Below, piece by piece: positions 47,997 through 57,440 of a stretch of 64,000 nt of DNA; within the stretch, counting starts at the first letter, position 1; every line of letters begins with the position of its first letter. The notes beneath the pieces were generated by a model that did no database searches, was not told the origin of the DNA, and saw nothing but the letters and a program-made list of their open reading frames with translations. The stretch covers positions 103,992-167,991 of the forward strand of contig NZ_JAUJUJ010000003.1 of the NCBI RefSeq assembly GCF_030711595.1, read 5' to 3'. This DNA comes from Stenotrophomonas sp. YIM B06876 (lineage in GTDB: Bacteria; Pseudomonadota; Gammaproteobacteria; Xanthomonadales; Xanthomonadaceae). Both the position numbers and the translations under genes were made by a program.

Positions 47997-49589
47997 GTGA
48001 TCAAGCGTTGTTTGCTGGTGGTGTGCATGGGGTTGGCCGGGAGCGTAGCGGCGCAGACCAAAGAGCCGGTTGACCTGGATATGGTCAGCAAGATCCGCCA
48101 GGAGGCCTTCCATCGCTCGCAGGTGATGGACACCTTCAGCCATCTGACCGAGACCATCGGGCCACGCCTGAGCAACTCGCCGGCGATGACCCGGGCCAAT
48201 GCCTGGACTCGCGGCAAGTTCAACGAATGGGGCTTGGCCAACGCCCACGATGAAGCCTTCGACGATTTCGGCCGCGGCTGGGAATTCACCAGCGCCAGCG
48301 TCGAGATGCTGGGCGAGCGCGTGCAGCCGCTGCACGCGCTGCCCAAGGCGTGGACCCCGGGTACCGCCGGTCCGGTTGAGGGCGAGCTGGTGCAGGTGAC
48401 CATCAAGAAGTTGGCCGATCTGGACAAATACCGCGGCAAGCTGCGCGGCAGGATTCTGCTGCTGGGCGAGGCGCGCGAGTACCAGCGTGGCGTCGAGGCC
48501 GATTCGCACCGCCATGACGCCACCTCGCTGGAAGGCCTGCAGGAGTTCACCCTGCCCAGGACCTCCAACAAGGACCGTGCGAAGCGGATCGCCGAATACA
48601 CCGAACGCCAGGAGCTGGCCAAGGCCGTCAATGCGTTCTTCGCCGAAGAAGGCGCACTGGCGGCGATCAGCATCAGCGGCTGGGACAACGGCATCATCCG
48701 CGTGGCCGGCGGTGGTTCGCGCAAGGCCGGCGAGCCGGTCGGCGTTCCGGAACTGGCGATGATCGCCGAGCACTTCAATCCGCTGGCACGCGCGCTGGAA
48801 AACAAGCAGCCGGTGAAACTGCGGGTCAATGTGGCCGCGCGCTTCACCGACGAGACCGATCAGCCCGGCTACAACACGCTGGCCGAGATCCGCGGCGGCA
48901 GCAAGGCCGATGAGGTCGTGATGCTGGGCGCGCACATGGATTCCTGGCACAGCGGCACCGGCGCGGCCGACAACGCCGCCGGCGTGGCGGTGATGATGGA
49001 AGCCATGCGCATCCTCAAGGCGGTCGGCGCCAAGCCCAAGCGCACCATCCGCGTGGCCTTGTGGAGCGGCGAAGAGCAGGGGCTGGTCGGTTCGCAGGCC
49101 TATGTGGCCAAGCACCTGGCCGCCTATCCGGAGCCGGCCGATGCCGCGCAGAAGGCGTTGCCGGCCTCGCTGCGTGATCCCACCGGTCCGCTGCAGCGCA
49201 AGCGCGATTACGACAGGTTCTCCGCGTACTTCAACATGGACAACGGCTCGGGTCGTTTCCGTGGCATCTACGCCCAGGAAAACATGGCGGTGATGCCGAT
49301 CTTCGAAGCGTGGCTGGCGCCGTTCCACGACGTCGGTGCCACCACCGTGGCCACCCGCAACACCGGCAGCACCGACCACATCAGTTTCGACCGTGTCGGT
49401 CTGCCGGGCTTCCAGTTCATCCAGGACCGGCTGGACTACTTCAGCAACGTCCATCACAGCCACCTGGACACCTGGGACCACGCCGAGCCGGAAGACCTGA
49501 AACAGGCCGCCGCCATCGTCGCCAGCTTCGTCTATCACGCCGCCATGCGCGACGAAAAGCTGCCGCGCAAGCCGTTGCTGGAAAACTGA
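47997..49589 (+). CDS. Exported M28 family zinc peptidase
   Basis: 530 residues from GTG 47997, preceded by GGGGGAATGGA. The signal peptide runs to about residue 20 (CMGLAGSVAAQ). A PA-type insert lies between about 120 and 260. The M28 metal ligands appear in LGAHMDSWHSGTGAADNAAG (His and Asp near 310-325), WSGEEQGLVGS (Glu-Glu near 360), NMDNGSG and, finally, HHSHLDTWD. It is an aminopeptidase of the periplasm or exterior, close to bacterial proteins described as carboxypeptidase Q-like. Terminator follows. Confidence 0.9.
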   Translation: MIKRCLLVVCMGLAGSVAAQTKEPVDLDMVSKIRQEAFHRSQVMDTFSHLTETIGPRLSNSPAMTRANAWTRGKFNEWGLANAHDEAFDDFGRGWEFTSASVEMLGERVQPLHALPKAWTPGTAGPVEGELVQVTIKKLADLDKYRGKLRGRILLLGEAREYQRGVEADSHRHDATSLEGLQEFTLPRTSNKDRAKRIAEYTERQELAKAVNAFFAEEGALAAISISGWDNGIIRVAGGGSRKAGEPVGVPELAMIAEHFNPLARALENKQPVKLRVNVAARFTDETDQPGYNTLAEIRGGSKADEVVMLGAHMDSWHSGTGAADNAAGVAVMMEAMRILKAVGAKPKRTIRVALWSGEEQGLVGSQAYVAKHLAAYPEPADAAQKALPASLRDPTGPLQRKRDYDRFSAYFNMDNGSGRFRGIYAQENMAVMPIFEAWLAPFHDVGATTVATRNTGSTDHISFDRVGLPGFQFIQDRLDYFSNVHHSHLDTWDHAEPEDLKQAAAIVASFVYHAAMRDEKLPRKPLLEN

Positions 49590-49612
49590 TTCCCGCCTAA
49601 CCCGCACCCCCC

Positions 49613-49642
49613 ACGGGCCGGCATTTGCCGGCCCGTTCTGTT
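49613..49642 (+). terminator. Intrinsic terminator after M28 peptidase
   Basis: ACGGGCCGGC, loop ATTT, GCCGGCCCGT, then TCTGTTT. Confidence 0.8.
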
Positions 49643-49789
49643 TCCGCGCGGTTTCCCGCCGCGGCTTGGCTCGGCCGGGGAGCTTTCCGCGCTGCTCCGT
49701 CGCAGGCTTTCCTGCACCTGCATGAAGGTCAAAGCGTCCACCCATGAATGCCCCGTTGGGGGCGGGAGGTGCTGGCCGGTGGCGCGGGG

Positions 49790-49795
49790 TAAAAT
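49790..49795 (+). promoter_or_regulatory. Candidate -10 box for gltX
   Basis: TAAAAT 27 nt before the gltX ATG; the -35 region is GC-rich and unclear. Confidence 0.35.
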
Positions 49796-49822
49796 AGGCC
49801 GATTCCCTATTCCGGTTCCGCC

Positions 49823-51226
49823 ATGATCTGCCGCACCCGTTTCGCCCCCAGTCCCACCGGTTACCTGCACATTGGTGGCGCCCGCACCGCGCTGTACTGC
49901 TGGCTGGAGGCGCGCCACCGTGGCGGCGAGTTCGTGCTGCGTATCGAAGACACCGACCGCGAGCGCAGCACCCAGGGCGCGATCGACGCGATTCTGGAAG
50001 CGATGGAGTGGCTGGGGCTGGACTACGACGAAGGCCCGATCTACCAGACCGCGCGCGTGGCCCGTTACCAGGAAGTGGCCGAGCAGCTGGTCGCCGCCGG
50101 CAAGGCCTACTACGCCTACGAGACCCGCGAGGAGCTCGACGCGATGCGCGAGGCCGCCATGGCCAGGCAGGAAAAGCCGCGCTACAACGGCGCCGCCCGC
50201 GAGCTGAACCTGCCCTACAGGGACGATCCGAACCGGGTGATCCGCTTCAAGAATCCGCTCGACGGCACGGTGGTGTTCGACGACCTGATCAAGGGCCCGA
50301 TCGAGATCGCCAACAGCGAGCTCGATGACATGGTGATCTTCCGCCCGGATGGCTTCCCCACCTACAACTTCGCCGTGGTGGTGGACGACTGGGACATGGG
50401 CATCACCGAGGTCATCCGTGGCGATGACCACATCAACAACACCCCGCGCCAGATCAACCTGTACGAAGGCATCGGCGCGCCGGTGCCGAAGTTCGGCCAC
50501 ATGCCGATGATCCTGGACGAGCAGGGCGCCAAGCTGTCCAAGCGCACCGGCGCGGCCGACGTGATGCAGTACAAGGACGCCGGCTACCTGCCCGAGGCGC
50601 TGCTGAGCTACCTGGCCCGGCTGGGCTGGTCGCACGGCGACCAGGAGCTGTTCTCCCGCCAGGAATTGATCGCGCTGTTCGACGTCACCAACTGCAACTC
50701 CAAGGCCTCGCGCCTGGACATGGCCAAGCTGGGCTGGGTCAACCAGCACTTCCTGAAGACCGAAACGCCCGAATCCATCGCCCCGCACCTGGTCTACCAG
50801 CTGCAGAAGCTGGGCCTGGACGTGGCCGCCGGCCCGGCCCCGGCCGACGTGGTCATCGCCCTGCGCGAGCGCGTGCAGACGCTGAAGGAAATGGCCGAGA
50901 AGGCGGTGGTCTGGTACACGCCGCTGACCGAATACGACGAGGCTGCCGTGGCCAAGCACTTCAAGCCCGGCGCCGAAGTTCCGCTGGCCAAGGCCCGCGA
51001 GCTGCTGGCCGCGCTGCCGGAATGGACTGCCGAGAGCGTTTCGGCCGCCCTGCACGATGCCGCCGCCGCGCTGGAAATCGGGATGGGCAAGGTCGCCCAG
51101 CCGCTGCGCGTGGCCATCACCGGCACCCAGGTCAGCCCGGATATCTCCCACACCGTGTATCTGGCCGGCCGCGAGCAAGCGCTCAAGCGCATCGATGTAG
51201 CCCTGACCAAGGTCCCCACGACCTGA
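49823..51226 (+). CDS. gltX: Glutamyl-tRNA synthetase
   Basis: A class I synthetase of 467 residues. [19 protein letters not shown] holds the HIGH-type motif near residue 16, [12 protein letters not shown] follows, and KLSKRTG near 238 is the KMSKS-type loop. It charges tRNA-Glu in the cytosol. Length fits the standard bacterial enzyme. zur begins 17 nt after its stop, so the two are likely co-transcribed. Confidence 0.97.
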   Translation: MICRTRFAPSPTGYLHIGGARTALYCWLEARHRGGEFVLRIEDTDRERSTQGAIDAILEAMEWLGLDYDEGPIYQTARVARYQEVAEQLVAAGKAYYAYETREELDAMREAAMARQEKPRYNGAARELNLPYRDDPNRVIRFKNPLDGTVVFDDLIKGPIEIANSELDDMVIFRPDGFPTYNFAVVVDDWDMGITEVIRGDDHINNTPRQINLYEGIGAPVPKFGHMPMILDEQGAKLSKRTGAADVMQYKDAGYLPEALLSYLARLGWSHGDQELFSRQELIALFDVTNCNSKASRLDMAKLGWVNQHFLKTETPESIAPHLVYQLQKLGLDVAAGPAPADVVIALRERVQTLKEMAEKAVVWYTPLTEYDEAAVAKHFKPGAEVPLAKARELLAALPEWTAESVSAALHDAAAALEIGMGKVAQPLRVAITGTQVSPDISHTVYLAGREQALKRIDVALTKVPTT

Positions 51227-51243
51227 CTTTCCCCGAGGTAGAC

Positions 51244-51729
51244 ATGACCGACGCGCACACCTGCACCGCCCCCCACCACCACGTCGAAGACGCGGCGGAT
51301 TTCATCGCGGTGGTCGAACGGGTGTGCCGCGAGCGCGGATTGCGGCTGACCCCGATCCGCGCCAACGTGCTGCGCCTGATCGCCGAGGCCGGCAAGCCGG
51401 TCAAGGCCTACGAGCTGCTGGAATGGGTGCGCGAGGGCAAGGGCGTCGGCGCCGATGCCCCGCCCACGGTCTACCGCGCGCTGGATTTCCTGATGGCCAA
51501 CGGCTTTGTGCACAAGCTGGCCTCGGTCAATTCGTTCGTCGCCTGCCACCATCCCAGCAGCACCCAGCACTCGGTACCGTTCCTGATCTGCAACCGCTGC
51601 CACAGCGCGGTGGAGCTGGAAGACCGCGACATCGTCCGCCAGCTGGAAGAACGCGCCAAGGCACTGGGCTTCAAACCGCAGGCCCAGACCCTGGAAGTCC
51701 ACGGCCTGTGCGCCAACTGCGCTGGTTGA
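51244..51729 (+). CDS. zur: Zinc uptake regulator Zur (Fur family)
   Basis: 161 residues. N-terminal winged helix (GLRLTPIRANVLRLIAEAG; PPTVYRALDFLMANGFVHKL) and C-terminal metal-binding domain with VACHHPSSTQHS, CNRC and the final CANC. The two CxxC pairs form the structural zinc site; CHH and HS residues fit the regulatory site of Zur rather than Fur. Zn-Zur represses zinc uptake genes; a Zur-box-like dyad lies upstream of the zinc-type TonB receptor at 63.1 kb. A GAGG site precedes the ATG. Confidence 0.92.
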   Translation: MTDAHTCTAPHHHVEDAADFIAVVERVCRERGLRLTPIRANVLRLIAEAGKPVKAYELLEWVREGKGVGADAPPTVYRALDFLMANGFVHKLASVNSFVACHHPSSTQHSVPFLICNRCHSAVELEDRDIVRQLEERAKALGFKPQAQTLEVHGLCANCAG

Positions 51730-51751
51730 CCCCTGGCCGCTGTTGATTACT

Positions 51752-51784
51752 GCAAAGGCCGCACACCGTGCGGCCTTTGCTTTT
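51752..51784 (+). terminator. Intrinsic terminator after zur
   Basis: GCAAAGGCCGCAC, loop ACC, GTGCGGCCTTTGC, then TTTTC; 13-bp perfect stem. Confidence 0.9.
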
Positions 51785-51981
51785 CAGCGGTTCCGTGAGG
51801 CTGCGCGAATGCTGATGCAGGCTCGGTTGATGGCAGCCGCCGCGCCGGCACTGGGGCGGCCTTCGGCGGCGGTGCAGTGCGGAACGCCAACCAGTTGAAA
51901 ACTGATCGCCCACCAAACCGGGCGCCACTGCCAGAGACTCCGGGCAGCTTGTACCGGCAGTAAGTCCTACTGCAGGGAGCA

Positions 51982-54093
51982 TCACTCCGATTGGCGACGA
52001 ACCTCGATGTCGACGATGTGGCGAGGCGTCCGCCCAAGCCGGGGATCGCCGTTGCCGATGGCGACGATGTCCTCATGTTCGTCGCCAGCCCACAGGCCGA
52101 CTAGATGGTGCAGGAAGAAATCCGCATAGGAGCAGCTAGCGTCCCGCACCTGCATCGCCACGACGGAGGCCTTGCTCGTGTGCAGTTGGGTCAAGTTCCT
52201 GACCAGCCGCGCAGGGGAGACCCAGAGCGTCGGACGAGGTGCGGCGGGCGTCAAGAACAGGTAGTAGGCGTGCTCGGACTGCTTGAGCATGTTCTCGCAC
52301 TGCCTCAGTTCAATGCCTATAGCCAAACTGAAGCCGCTCCCCGACGCGGTGCCGCGTCGCTTCTTTACCTGCACCAAGGTGGCTCGCTGGATCACCGTTT
52401 TGCCCTGGTCCACTATGCGGGTCAGGAACAGCACGTCAGCCCCCAGTGGAGCTCCAGCAGGCGTGCTGGTCCCTTCCTCCCGCTTGCTGGGCTGGCGCAC
52501 CTTCACTGACAGGCTTGGATACGTCGCCCGCGTCGTGGTCGAGAGTTGGCGCAACTGGTCGCTCACGCTGCCAGCTGCTTCCTGCGTCAGGGTCAGGAGG
52601 CGCGCCGTGTGGGCCTCCTCGTCCTCTCCCCAGGTTGCCGGATACTCGCGGCAAAACTGTTCCTCGATCTGACTGATTGCCCTATGGATGACGCGCTCCA
52701 CGGACGGGTCGCCCAGCCAGGTTTGGGCGCCAACGCTCGGCAACGCAGTGGCATCCGCGCCTTGGTCTGCTGGCCCCTCCCAGTCCAGTGCACCTTGGCT
52801 GGACCGCACCAGCCCCTTGGCTCTCAATTGCACCTGCCTTGGACTAGTGATGGCGAGCCTGTTCGCAAAAGCCAAGTGATCCTCCATATCCATCAATCGC
52901 AGAAGAACCGGTTCGACTTCAGCGAACGCTGTCTGCTCGAGCCAAAAGCAGGCGAAATCGAGGAGACCCTGGGCCAGCTCTGGCTCTGCCTTCACATGGT
53001 CGAACAGATCCTGCCGCCAGGCCTCGCGGGCGGCAGGGCCTAGCTGGCTCCACAGTGTCTCTCGGCCCCACGCCCCTGATGGCAATTCTCTGAGGCTCGC
53101 AGCAACGCTTTGCTGTCCGGGCCGCGTTGGGCCCCCGAGCTCGTGCCAGGCCGCGGCAAGCACCAGGTCCGACGGCATGGTGTCCGCCAATAACGTAGCA
53201 AGCGTCGAGCAGGCTGTGGCAACGCATTCCTTGAAAACTTCTTTCTTCTCTGTCTTCAGGCGGCTGTGCCAGCGCAGGAACAGGCCGCGCACATCGTCCG
53301 CCACGATCGTGCGGCAATGTTGGATCAGCCGAGGAAAGACGGCCGGATCGACTCGATTAAGAACCTGCTCGCATGCCCGCCGGGACGCCTGCACCGTTGG
53401 CGAATTCTCAAACAGCGAGACGACGAGATCACGTACTTCGATGCCTGAATAGCTGCCGACATGGGTCTCCAAATATTCGCTTACATGCTGCCAATGCTGC
53501 TCGACGAGCTGCTCGAAAGCCCAGTTATTCTGGCCGTGACCGGGGGCAACTAATTGAAGGCCATGGATGCAATCGTCCTCCGATGTACGGGCTACCAGCG
53601 CCGTCATGATCTCCCGATCGTCCAAAAATCGACCCCGGTCATATGAACCGGCATCGAGCAGCCAACTCACCCATAGCGCGCGGGGCGTGATCTCCGCCAC
53701 GATGGTTTCGCGCAAGGCTCGGGAGTCGCCTTGAAGCACGTCGTTCCTGAAGGTCTGATTGGCAGACCGGTAGGCATCCTGGTCCAAGATGGACGATGAA
53801 TCCTTGATCCTGGTAGATCCGTGCCCGAGGATTGCGAGGGTCAGTGCCAGCGGCCCTTGCAGTGCAGCGATCTCAAATTCGAACACAAAGCGGTCAACAA
53901 CGGTTTGCGAACCGCATGTCCCATGGAACTTAGAGCGGGTTTTCTCGGCAGATAGGTGGGAGTAGTCCAGCCGAAGCATGCCCTCGCTGACGTCAAAGTA
54001 GCGCTCTAAGTGTTCGACGAGCGGCGGGGCCCAATCGGTCAGCGGAATACTGGCAATTGCCAGTTCATTATCGAAGTCAATCTTTACGCTCAA
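51982..54093 (-). CDS. Large protein of unknown family with PD-(D/E)xK nuclease-like C-terminus
   Basis: 703 residues if TTG 54093 is the start; ATG 54237 and 54321 in the same frame are alternatives, and the frame stays open to 55128 only by passing through a repeat array. I do not recognise the family. The N-terminal part (1-150) looks like beta-rich sequence (DRFVFEFEIAALQGPLALTL). The middle (190-450) is mostly helical, with many Trp and Leu. The C-terminal part has, in order, a helix ERVIHRAISQIEEQF, PLGADVLFL (Asp553) and ATLVQVKKRR (Gln575, Lys577). Acid, about 20 residues, then Q-x-K is the layout of PD-(D/E)xK nucleases found in restriction and other phage defence proteins. No signal peptide. 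Composition is less GC-rich than neighbours, pointing to transfer. Its role in DNA cutting or defence is inference. Confidence 0.6.
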   Translation of the reverse strand: MSVKIDFDNELAIASIPLTDWAPPLVEHLERYFDVSEGMLRLDYSHLSAEKTRSKFHGTCGSQTVVDRFVFEFEIAALQGPLALTLAILGHGSTRIKDSSSILDQDAYRSANQTFRNDVLQGDSRALRETIVAEITPRALWVSWLLDAGSYDRGRFLDDREIMTALVARTSEDDCIHGLQLVAPGHGQNNWAFEQLVEQHWQHVSEYLETHVGSYSGIEVRDLVVSLFENSPTVQASRRACEQVLNRVDPAVFPRLIQHCRTIVADDVRGLFLRWHSRLKTEKKEVFKECVATACSTLATLLADTMPSDLVLAAAWHELGGPTRPGQQSVAASLRELPSGAWGRETLWSQLGPAAREAWRQDLFDHVKAEPELAQGLLDFACFWLEQTAFAEVEPVLLRLMDMEDHLAFANRLAITSPRQVQLRAKGLVRSSQGALDWEGPADQGADATALPSVGAQTWLGDPSVERVIHRAISQIEEQFCREYPATWGEDEEAHTARLLTLTQEAAGSVSDQLRQLSTTTRATYPSLSVKVRQPSKREEGTSTPAGAPLGADVLFLTRIVDQGKTVIQRATLVQVKKRRGTASGSGFSLAIGIELRQCENMLKQSEHAYYLFLTPAAPRPTLWVSPARLVRNLTQLHTSKASVVAMQVRDASCSYADFFLHHLVGLWAGDEHEDIVAIGNGDPRLGRTPRHIVDIEVRRQSE

Positions 54094-54825
54094 GACGTTC
54101 TCTCTTTCTCGTACTGGCGCCGCCTGTCCGATGCCGTTACGCGGGCGCCGGAGAAGCGCGGCGCGCTGGCCTGATGAATCTCGACAAGCCCAACTCGGCA
54201 CTGGCGATGCAACACCAACGGGCTGGGACCTTCGCATTAGGGTAGTTGAATCAAGCAATTCCCACTCGATTGTCAACTTGCCATTCCGTCCAGAGCAACA
54301 TTTGGCACTTGGCTTCTTCATCGCGATACCGTGTCGGTGTCGCTGAAATCTTCCGAACCCACAGTTTGTACGGAAGGGCTCCTGCGAAGTTGAGCCGAAG
54401 ACATCGCCTAGATAGACGGGTTTGTCGCTGATAGATGATCTCGGCGTGCGCCTCGTCACCGGCCGCAATAACTGCAAAGCAGGAGGTGGCCTGTATCTGG
54501 TGAATTTCTGCTCATGGCCGATAGCGGTCGCCGGGTGAGAGTCTGTCCATATCCAGGGCAGACTGTTTGCTTGGTACTGTCGCCCAAGCTGGTGGGCGGA
54601 AATGACCGGTTCTATTGGCGGCGGTGCCCGATGTGATGGGTGCAGGTAACGCAGCGGTGGATCGGCTCTGCTCCGCACAGTGCGGATCGGTGCGGCAGGA
54701 GGGGGACGGGGGCAGAGCGGTCCGTCTGGGCTCTGCCCACCGGGCGCTACGCCCAGCCGACGCCTGTCCTCTCGGCATCGCTTGCCGGGGCGCAAGCCAG
54801 AATTGAATTCAATTTCAGAACAATC
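54094..54825. other. Island region without a recognisable gene
   Basis: About 730 bp between the nuclease-like gene and the 21-bp array. Minus-strand frames run through it but their Arg/Pro/Ser-rich products resemble nothing known. A TTGACA at about 54277-54282 (minus strand) is a possible -35 element for the gene downstream, with no convincing -10 at the usual spacing. Confidence 0.45.
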
Positions 54826-55098
54826 GACCAAAAATCGGTCGACGCCGAGCAAAAATCGCTCGCGCGCGACCGAAAAATGGTCGTGAACGACCGAAAATCG
54901 GTCGTCGTCGAGCAAAAATCGGTCGTGCACGACCAAAAAATGGTCGGCGTCGACCATAAATCGCTCGCGCGCGACCAGAAATCGGTCGGCATCGACCGAA
55001 AAATGGTCGTCGTCCTCCGGAAATCGGTCGTGCGTGAGCAGAAATCGGTCGCCATCGACCGGAAGCCGGGCGTCGATGACCGTAGATCCCCCGTTGTC
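54826..55098. repeat. Array of 12-13 tandem 21-bp units, each with an internal dyad
   Basis: Units start every 21 bases exactly: 54826, 54847, 54868 and so on to 55057 (12 units), with a weak 13th at 55078. The consensus unit is GACC-RAAAATC-GGTC plus six variable bases, so the arms GACC and GGTC pair around an A-rich loop. In unit 2 both arms change together (GAGC with GCTC). Units 5, 7, 10 and 11 carry one-sided changes. The spacers also give a second dyad, GGTCG-N4-CGACC, across several unit boundaries. The period of 21 keeps both strands open as heptad-repeat reading frames. There are no unique spacers, so it is not CRISPR. Confidence 0.9.
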
Positions 55099-55517
55099 AG
55101 CGGCTAGCTGGCCGCCGCCGGGCACCAACCGCTAGTCCGCGCCCGCCCACCGGCCGGGGCAATGACCGGCCAGCAATTGCAGCTTCCGCCGGCGAAACAC
55201 GGCGATCCACCCGTCCGGCGCTTGTCCCTCCCGCCGCCGGGTAGCAACAGCTCGTCCGCGCTCGCCACTGACCGGAGCAATGATCGCCCGACGCTTGCTG
55301 AGGCAACGACAGGCCGGGGCTTGCCACTTCCGCCGCCGAAACCGGGTAATCCCCCAGCCGGCGCTCACGATTCCTATCCTCCGGCCGGTGCTTGCCGCTC
55401 TCACAGGCCAAGCCGGGCGAGAGCGCCCGGAAACCGGTTGTCGGGGTAGAAGCCGGTCAGATGGATTGCCGGCTCCGGTGACCGGACCGGGCAATCCCGC
55501 CCGGCCGGCGCAGGGGT
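55099..55517. repeat. GC-rich diverged duplication
   Basis: Two related segments of roughly 140 bp, near 55127-55250 and 55250-55400. Each has GTCCGCGC(C/T)CGCC, then GACCGG..G.GCAATGA, then CTTCCGCCG.CGAAA and a GCCGGCGCT element. They are diverged, with many indels. No gene is recognised. The segment ends at the amidohydrolase stop. Confidence 0.5.
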
Positions 55518-57308
55518 TCAGTGGTGGTGGCCGAAGCCGGTGTCCGCCAGGCGGCGAGCGCATTCGGGGTTGTCGGCGCAGGACGCGCTGGTGCTGGCGG
55601 TGTCGCTGGCCGCGTCGTAGATCACCTCGCCGTCCTTGATGGTCTGTAGCACCTTGATGCTGTGCAGGTCGGCGTGGGCGATGGTCAGCGGGTTGTCCGA
55701 CAGCACCACCAGGTCGGCGCGTTTGCCGGTTTCGATGGAGCCCTTGCTGTCCTGCTCGCCATATTGCTCGGCCGCCCACAGGGTGAGTGCCTTGAGCGCT
55801 TCCAGCGGTGTGACCCGCTGGTCCGGGCCGAGCACATAGCCGCTGCGGGTGGTGCGGTTGACGGTGGCGTCCAGCACCCGCATCGCGTCGGGGAACACCA
55901 CCGGCGCGTCGTGGTGGGAGGTGAACTTCATGCCGGCATCGAGCACCCAGCGGGTGGGCGAGATGTTCTCGGCCCGCTCCGGGCCCAGTACCGATTCGCG
56001 GTGCCAGTCGCCCCAGTAATAGGTGTGCATCGGAAACAGCGACGGGAAGATGCCGAGCCTGGCAATCTGCGGCACCTGGTCCTTGCGCAGGGTCTGGCCG
56101 TGGATGAGTACCGGCAGCAGTTTCTTGCCGGGGTGGGCTTTTTCGGCCGCGCTCACGGCATGGATGAACTGGTCGATGGCGGCATCGCCGTTGGCGTGGG
56201 CCAGCACCTGCCAGCCGTGCTCCCAGGCGCGGTTGATCAGGTCGTCGGCCTGGGCATCGGTGAAGATCGGATAGCCGGCGTAGGTCGGCTTCTGGCCTTC
56301 GGGCACCTTGTAGTAGGGCTGGGTGAGCCAGGCAGTCTTGCCCTGCGGCGAGCCGTCCAGGGTGATCTTGACCCCGCCGATGCGGAAGTGATCGGTGTAT
56401 TGGCGGCTGTAATACGGCCCCTGCATCGCCGGGTTGCTCAGCGCCACATCGATGTTGGCGTAGGACACCACATCGATCTTCAGTTTTCCGGCCTTGCCGG
56501 CCAGCGGCAGCATCGCCAGCGTACCGGCATCGGTGTTGCCGTCCTGGGCGGTGGTGTAGCCGTTTTTCATGTACAGCGCCTGGCCGGCTTCGAGCATCGC
56601 CATGGCCTCGTCCAAGCCCAGGGTGGGCATCAGCTTGGCCAGGGTGAGGTTGTGCGCGTTCTCCTCCATCACCCCGTTGGGCACCCGCGAGCCGGGTTCG
56701 CGGCGGATCACCCCGCCTTCCGGGTCGGGGGTGGCGGCGGTGATGCCGGCCACCTCCAGCGCCTTGCTGTTGTATGCGCCCAGATGGCCGGACTGGTGCA
56801 TCAGGATCACCGGGATCTGCGTGGTGATGGCATCCAGTTCCTCGCGCGTGGGATGGCGGCGTTCGGCCAGCTGCGAGTCGTCATAGCCGAAACCGATCAG
56901 CACCTTGTAGCCGCGTGGACCGGCGGTCTGGGTGTAGAACTGGCGCATGATCCGCTGCAGGTCCGGGATCGAATTGCCTTCACCATCGGGCGCCGGCAGC
57001 AGGTTGGCCGACAGCGCCTGCAGGCCGGTGCCGGAGACATGGCTGTGAGCGTCTACGAAGCCGGGGGTGAGGGTGTGCCCCTGCAGATCGACCGCGCGTG
57101 CGTCGGGGCTGAAGCGGGTGGCGGCCTTGCGGGTGCCGACAAACGCGATCTTGCCATTGCGCACCACCACCGCCTCGGCCTGCGGCTGGGCGTCATTGAC
57201 GGTGATGATCGGGCCGCCGGAATAGAGGGTGTCGGTGCCAGCCGCAGCGGCGGTAGCGCTGCCCAGGGCCAAGGCGGTCAAGGCGGGAATCGCGAAATAG
57301 CGGGTCAT
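55518..57308 (-). CDS. Exported amidohydrolase (YtcJ-like)
   Basis: 596 residues from ATG 57308, with a signal peptide (MTRYFAIPALTALALGSATA). The amidohydrolase metal motif is FVDAHSHVSG near residue 88; LMHQSGHLGAYNSKAL, HANGDAAIDQ and SHHDAPVVFPD (one His-Asp) supply the other ligands. GKRADLVVLSDNPLT near the end is the family's closing segment. It is of the YtcJ type, which includes formamide deformylases, here exported to the periplasm. The C-terminus has two Cys and a His-rich tip (TGFGHHH). Substrate unknown. Confidence 0.9.
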   Translation of the reverse strand: MTRYFAIPALTALALGSATAAAAGTDTLYSGGPIITVNDAQPQAEAVVVRNGKIAFVGTRKAATRFSPDARAVDLQGHTLTPGFVDAHSHVSGTGLQALSANLLPAPDGEGNSIPDLQRIMRQFYTQTAGPRGYKVLIGFGYDDSQLAERRHPTREELDAITTQIPVILMHQSGHLGAYNSKALEVAGITAATPDPEGGVIRREPGSRVPNGVMEENAHNLTLAKLMPTLGLDEAMAMLEAGQALYMKNGYTTAQDGNTDAGTLAMLPLAGKAGKLKIDVVSYANIDVALSNPAMQGPYYSRQYTDHFRIGGVKITLDGSPQGKTAWLTQPYYKVPEGQKPTYAGYPIFTDAQADDLINRAWEHGWQVLAHANGDAAIDQFIHAVSAAEKAHPGKKLLPVLIHGQTLRKDQVPQIARLGIFPSLFPMHTYYWGDWHRESVLGPERAENISPTRWVLDAGMKFTSHHDAPVVFPDAMRVLDATVNRTTRSGYVLGPDQRVTPLEALKALTLWAAEQYGEQDSKGSIETGKRADLVVLSDNPLTIAHADLHSIKVLQTIKDGEVIYDAASDTASTSASCADNPECARRLADTGFGHHH

Positions 57309-57440
57309 GGCGGGTGTTCCTTCAGTCTGTTGCCGCACGGGGACGTCCGTTCGCGGCAGATGGGCTCCCGCCCGGCGCTCGCGTCGCCACCGTAGCGGCG
57401 AGAGCGTCCAACTAGCGTGACACAGCGGCGGCGCGGTGGT

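Noticed and set aside
54826..55098. CRISPR array
   Set aside because: Units abut with no unique spacers and no cas genes are present.
54640..55107. 155-codon plus-strand frame encoding DRKSV-type heptads
   Set aside because: Open only because of the 21-bp period; no ribosome site and nothing recognisable before the repeats. Kept as a repeat array, with coding left as an alternative.
54094..55128. N-terminal extension of the nuclease-like gene through the 21-bp array
   Set aside because: Would add 345 residues of Arg/Pro-rich and heptad-repeat sequence. The protein-like part starts near 54093, and the opposite strand is equally open because the period is 21.
57338..57395. Longer start for the amidohydrolase and plus-strand frame across it
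   Set aside because: ATG 57308 is followed directly by a signal peptide; upstream residues break it.
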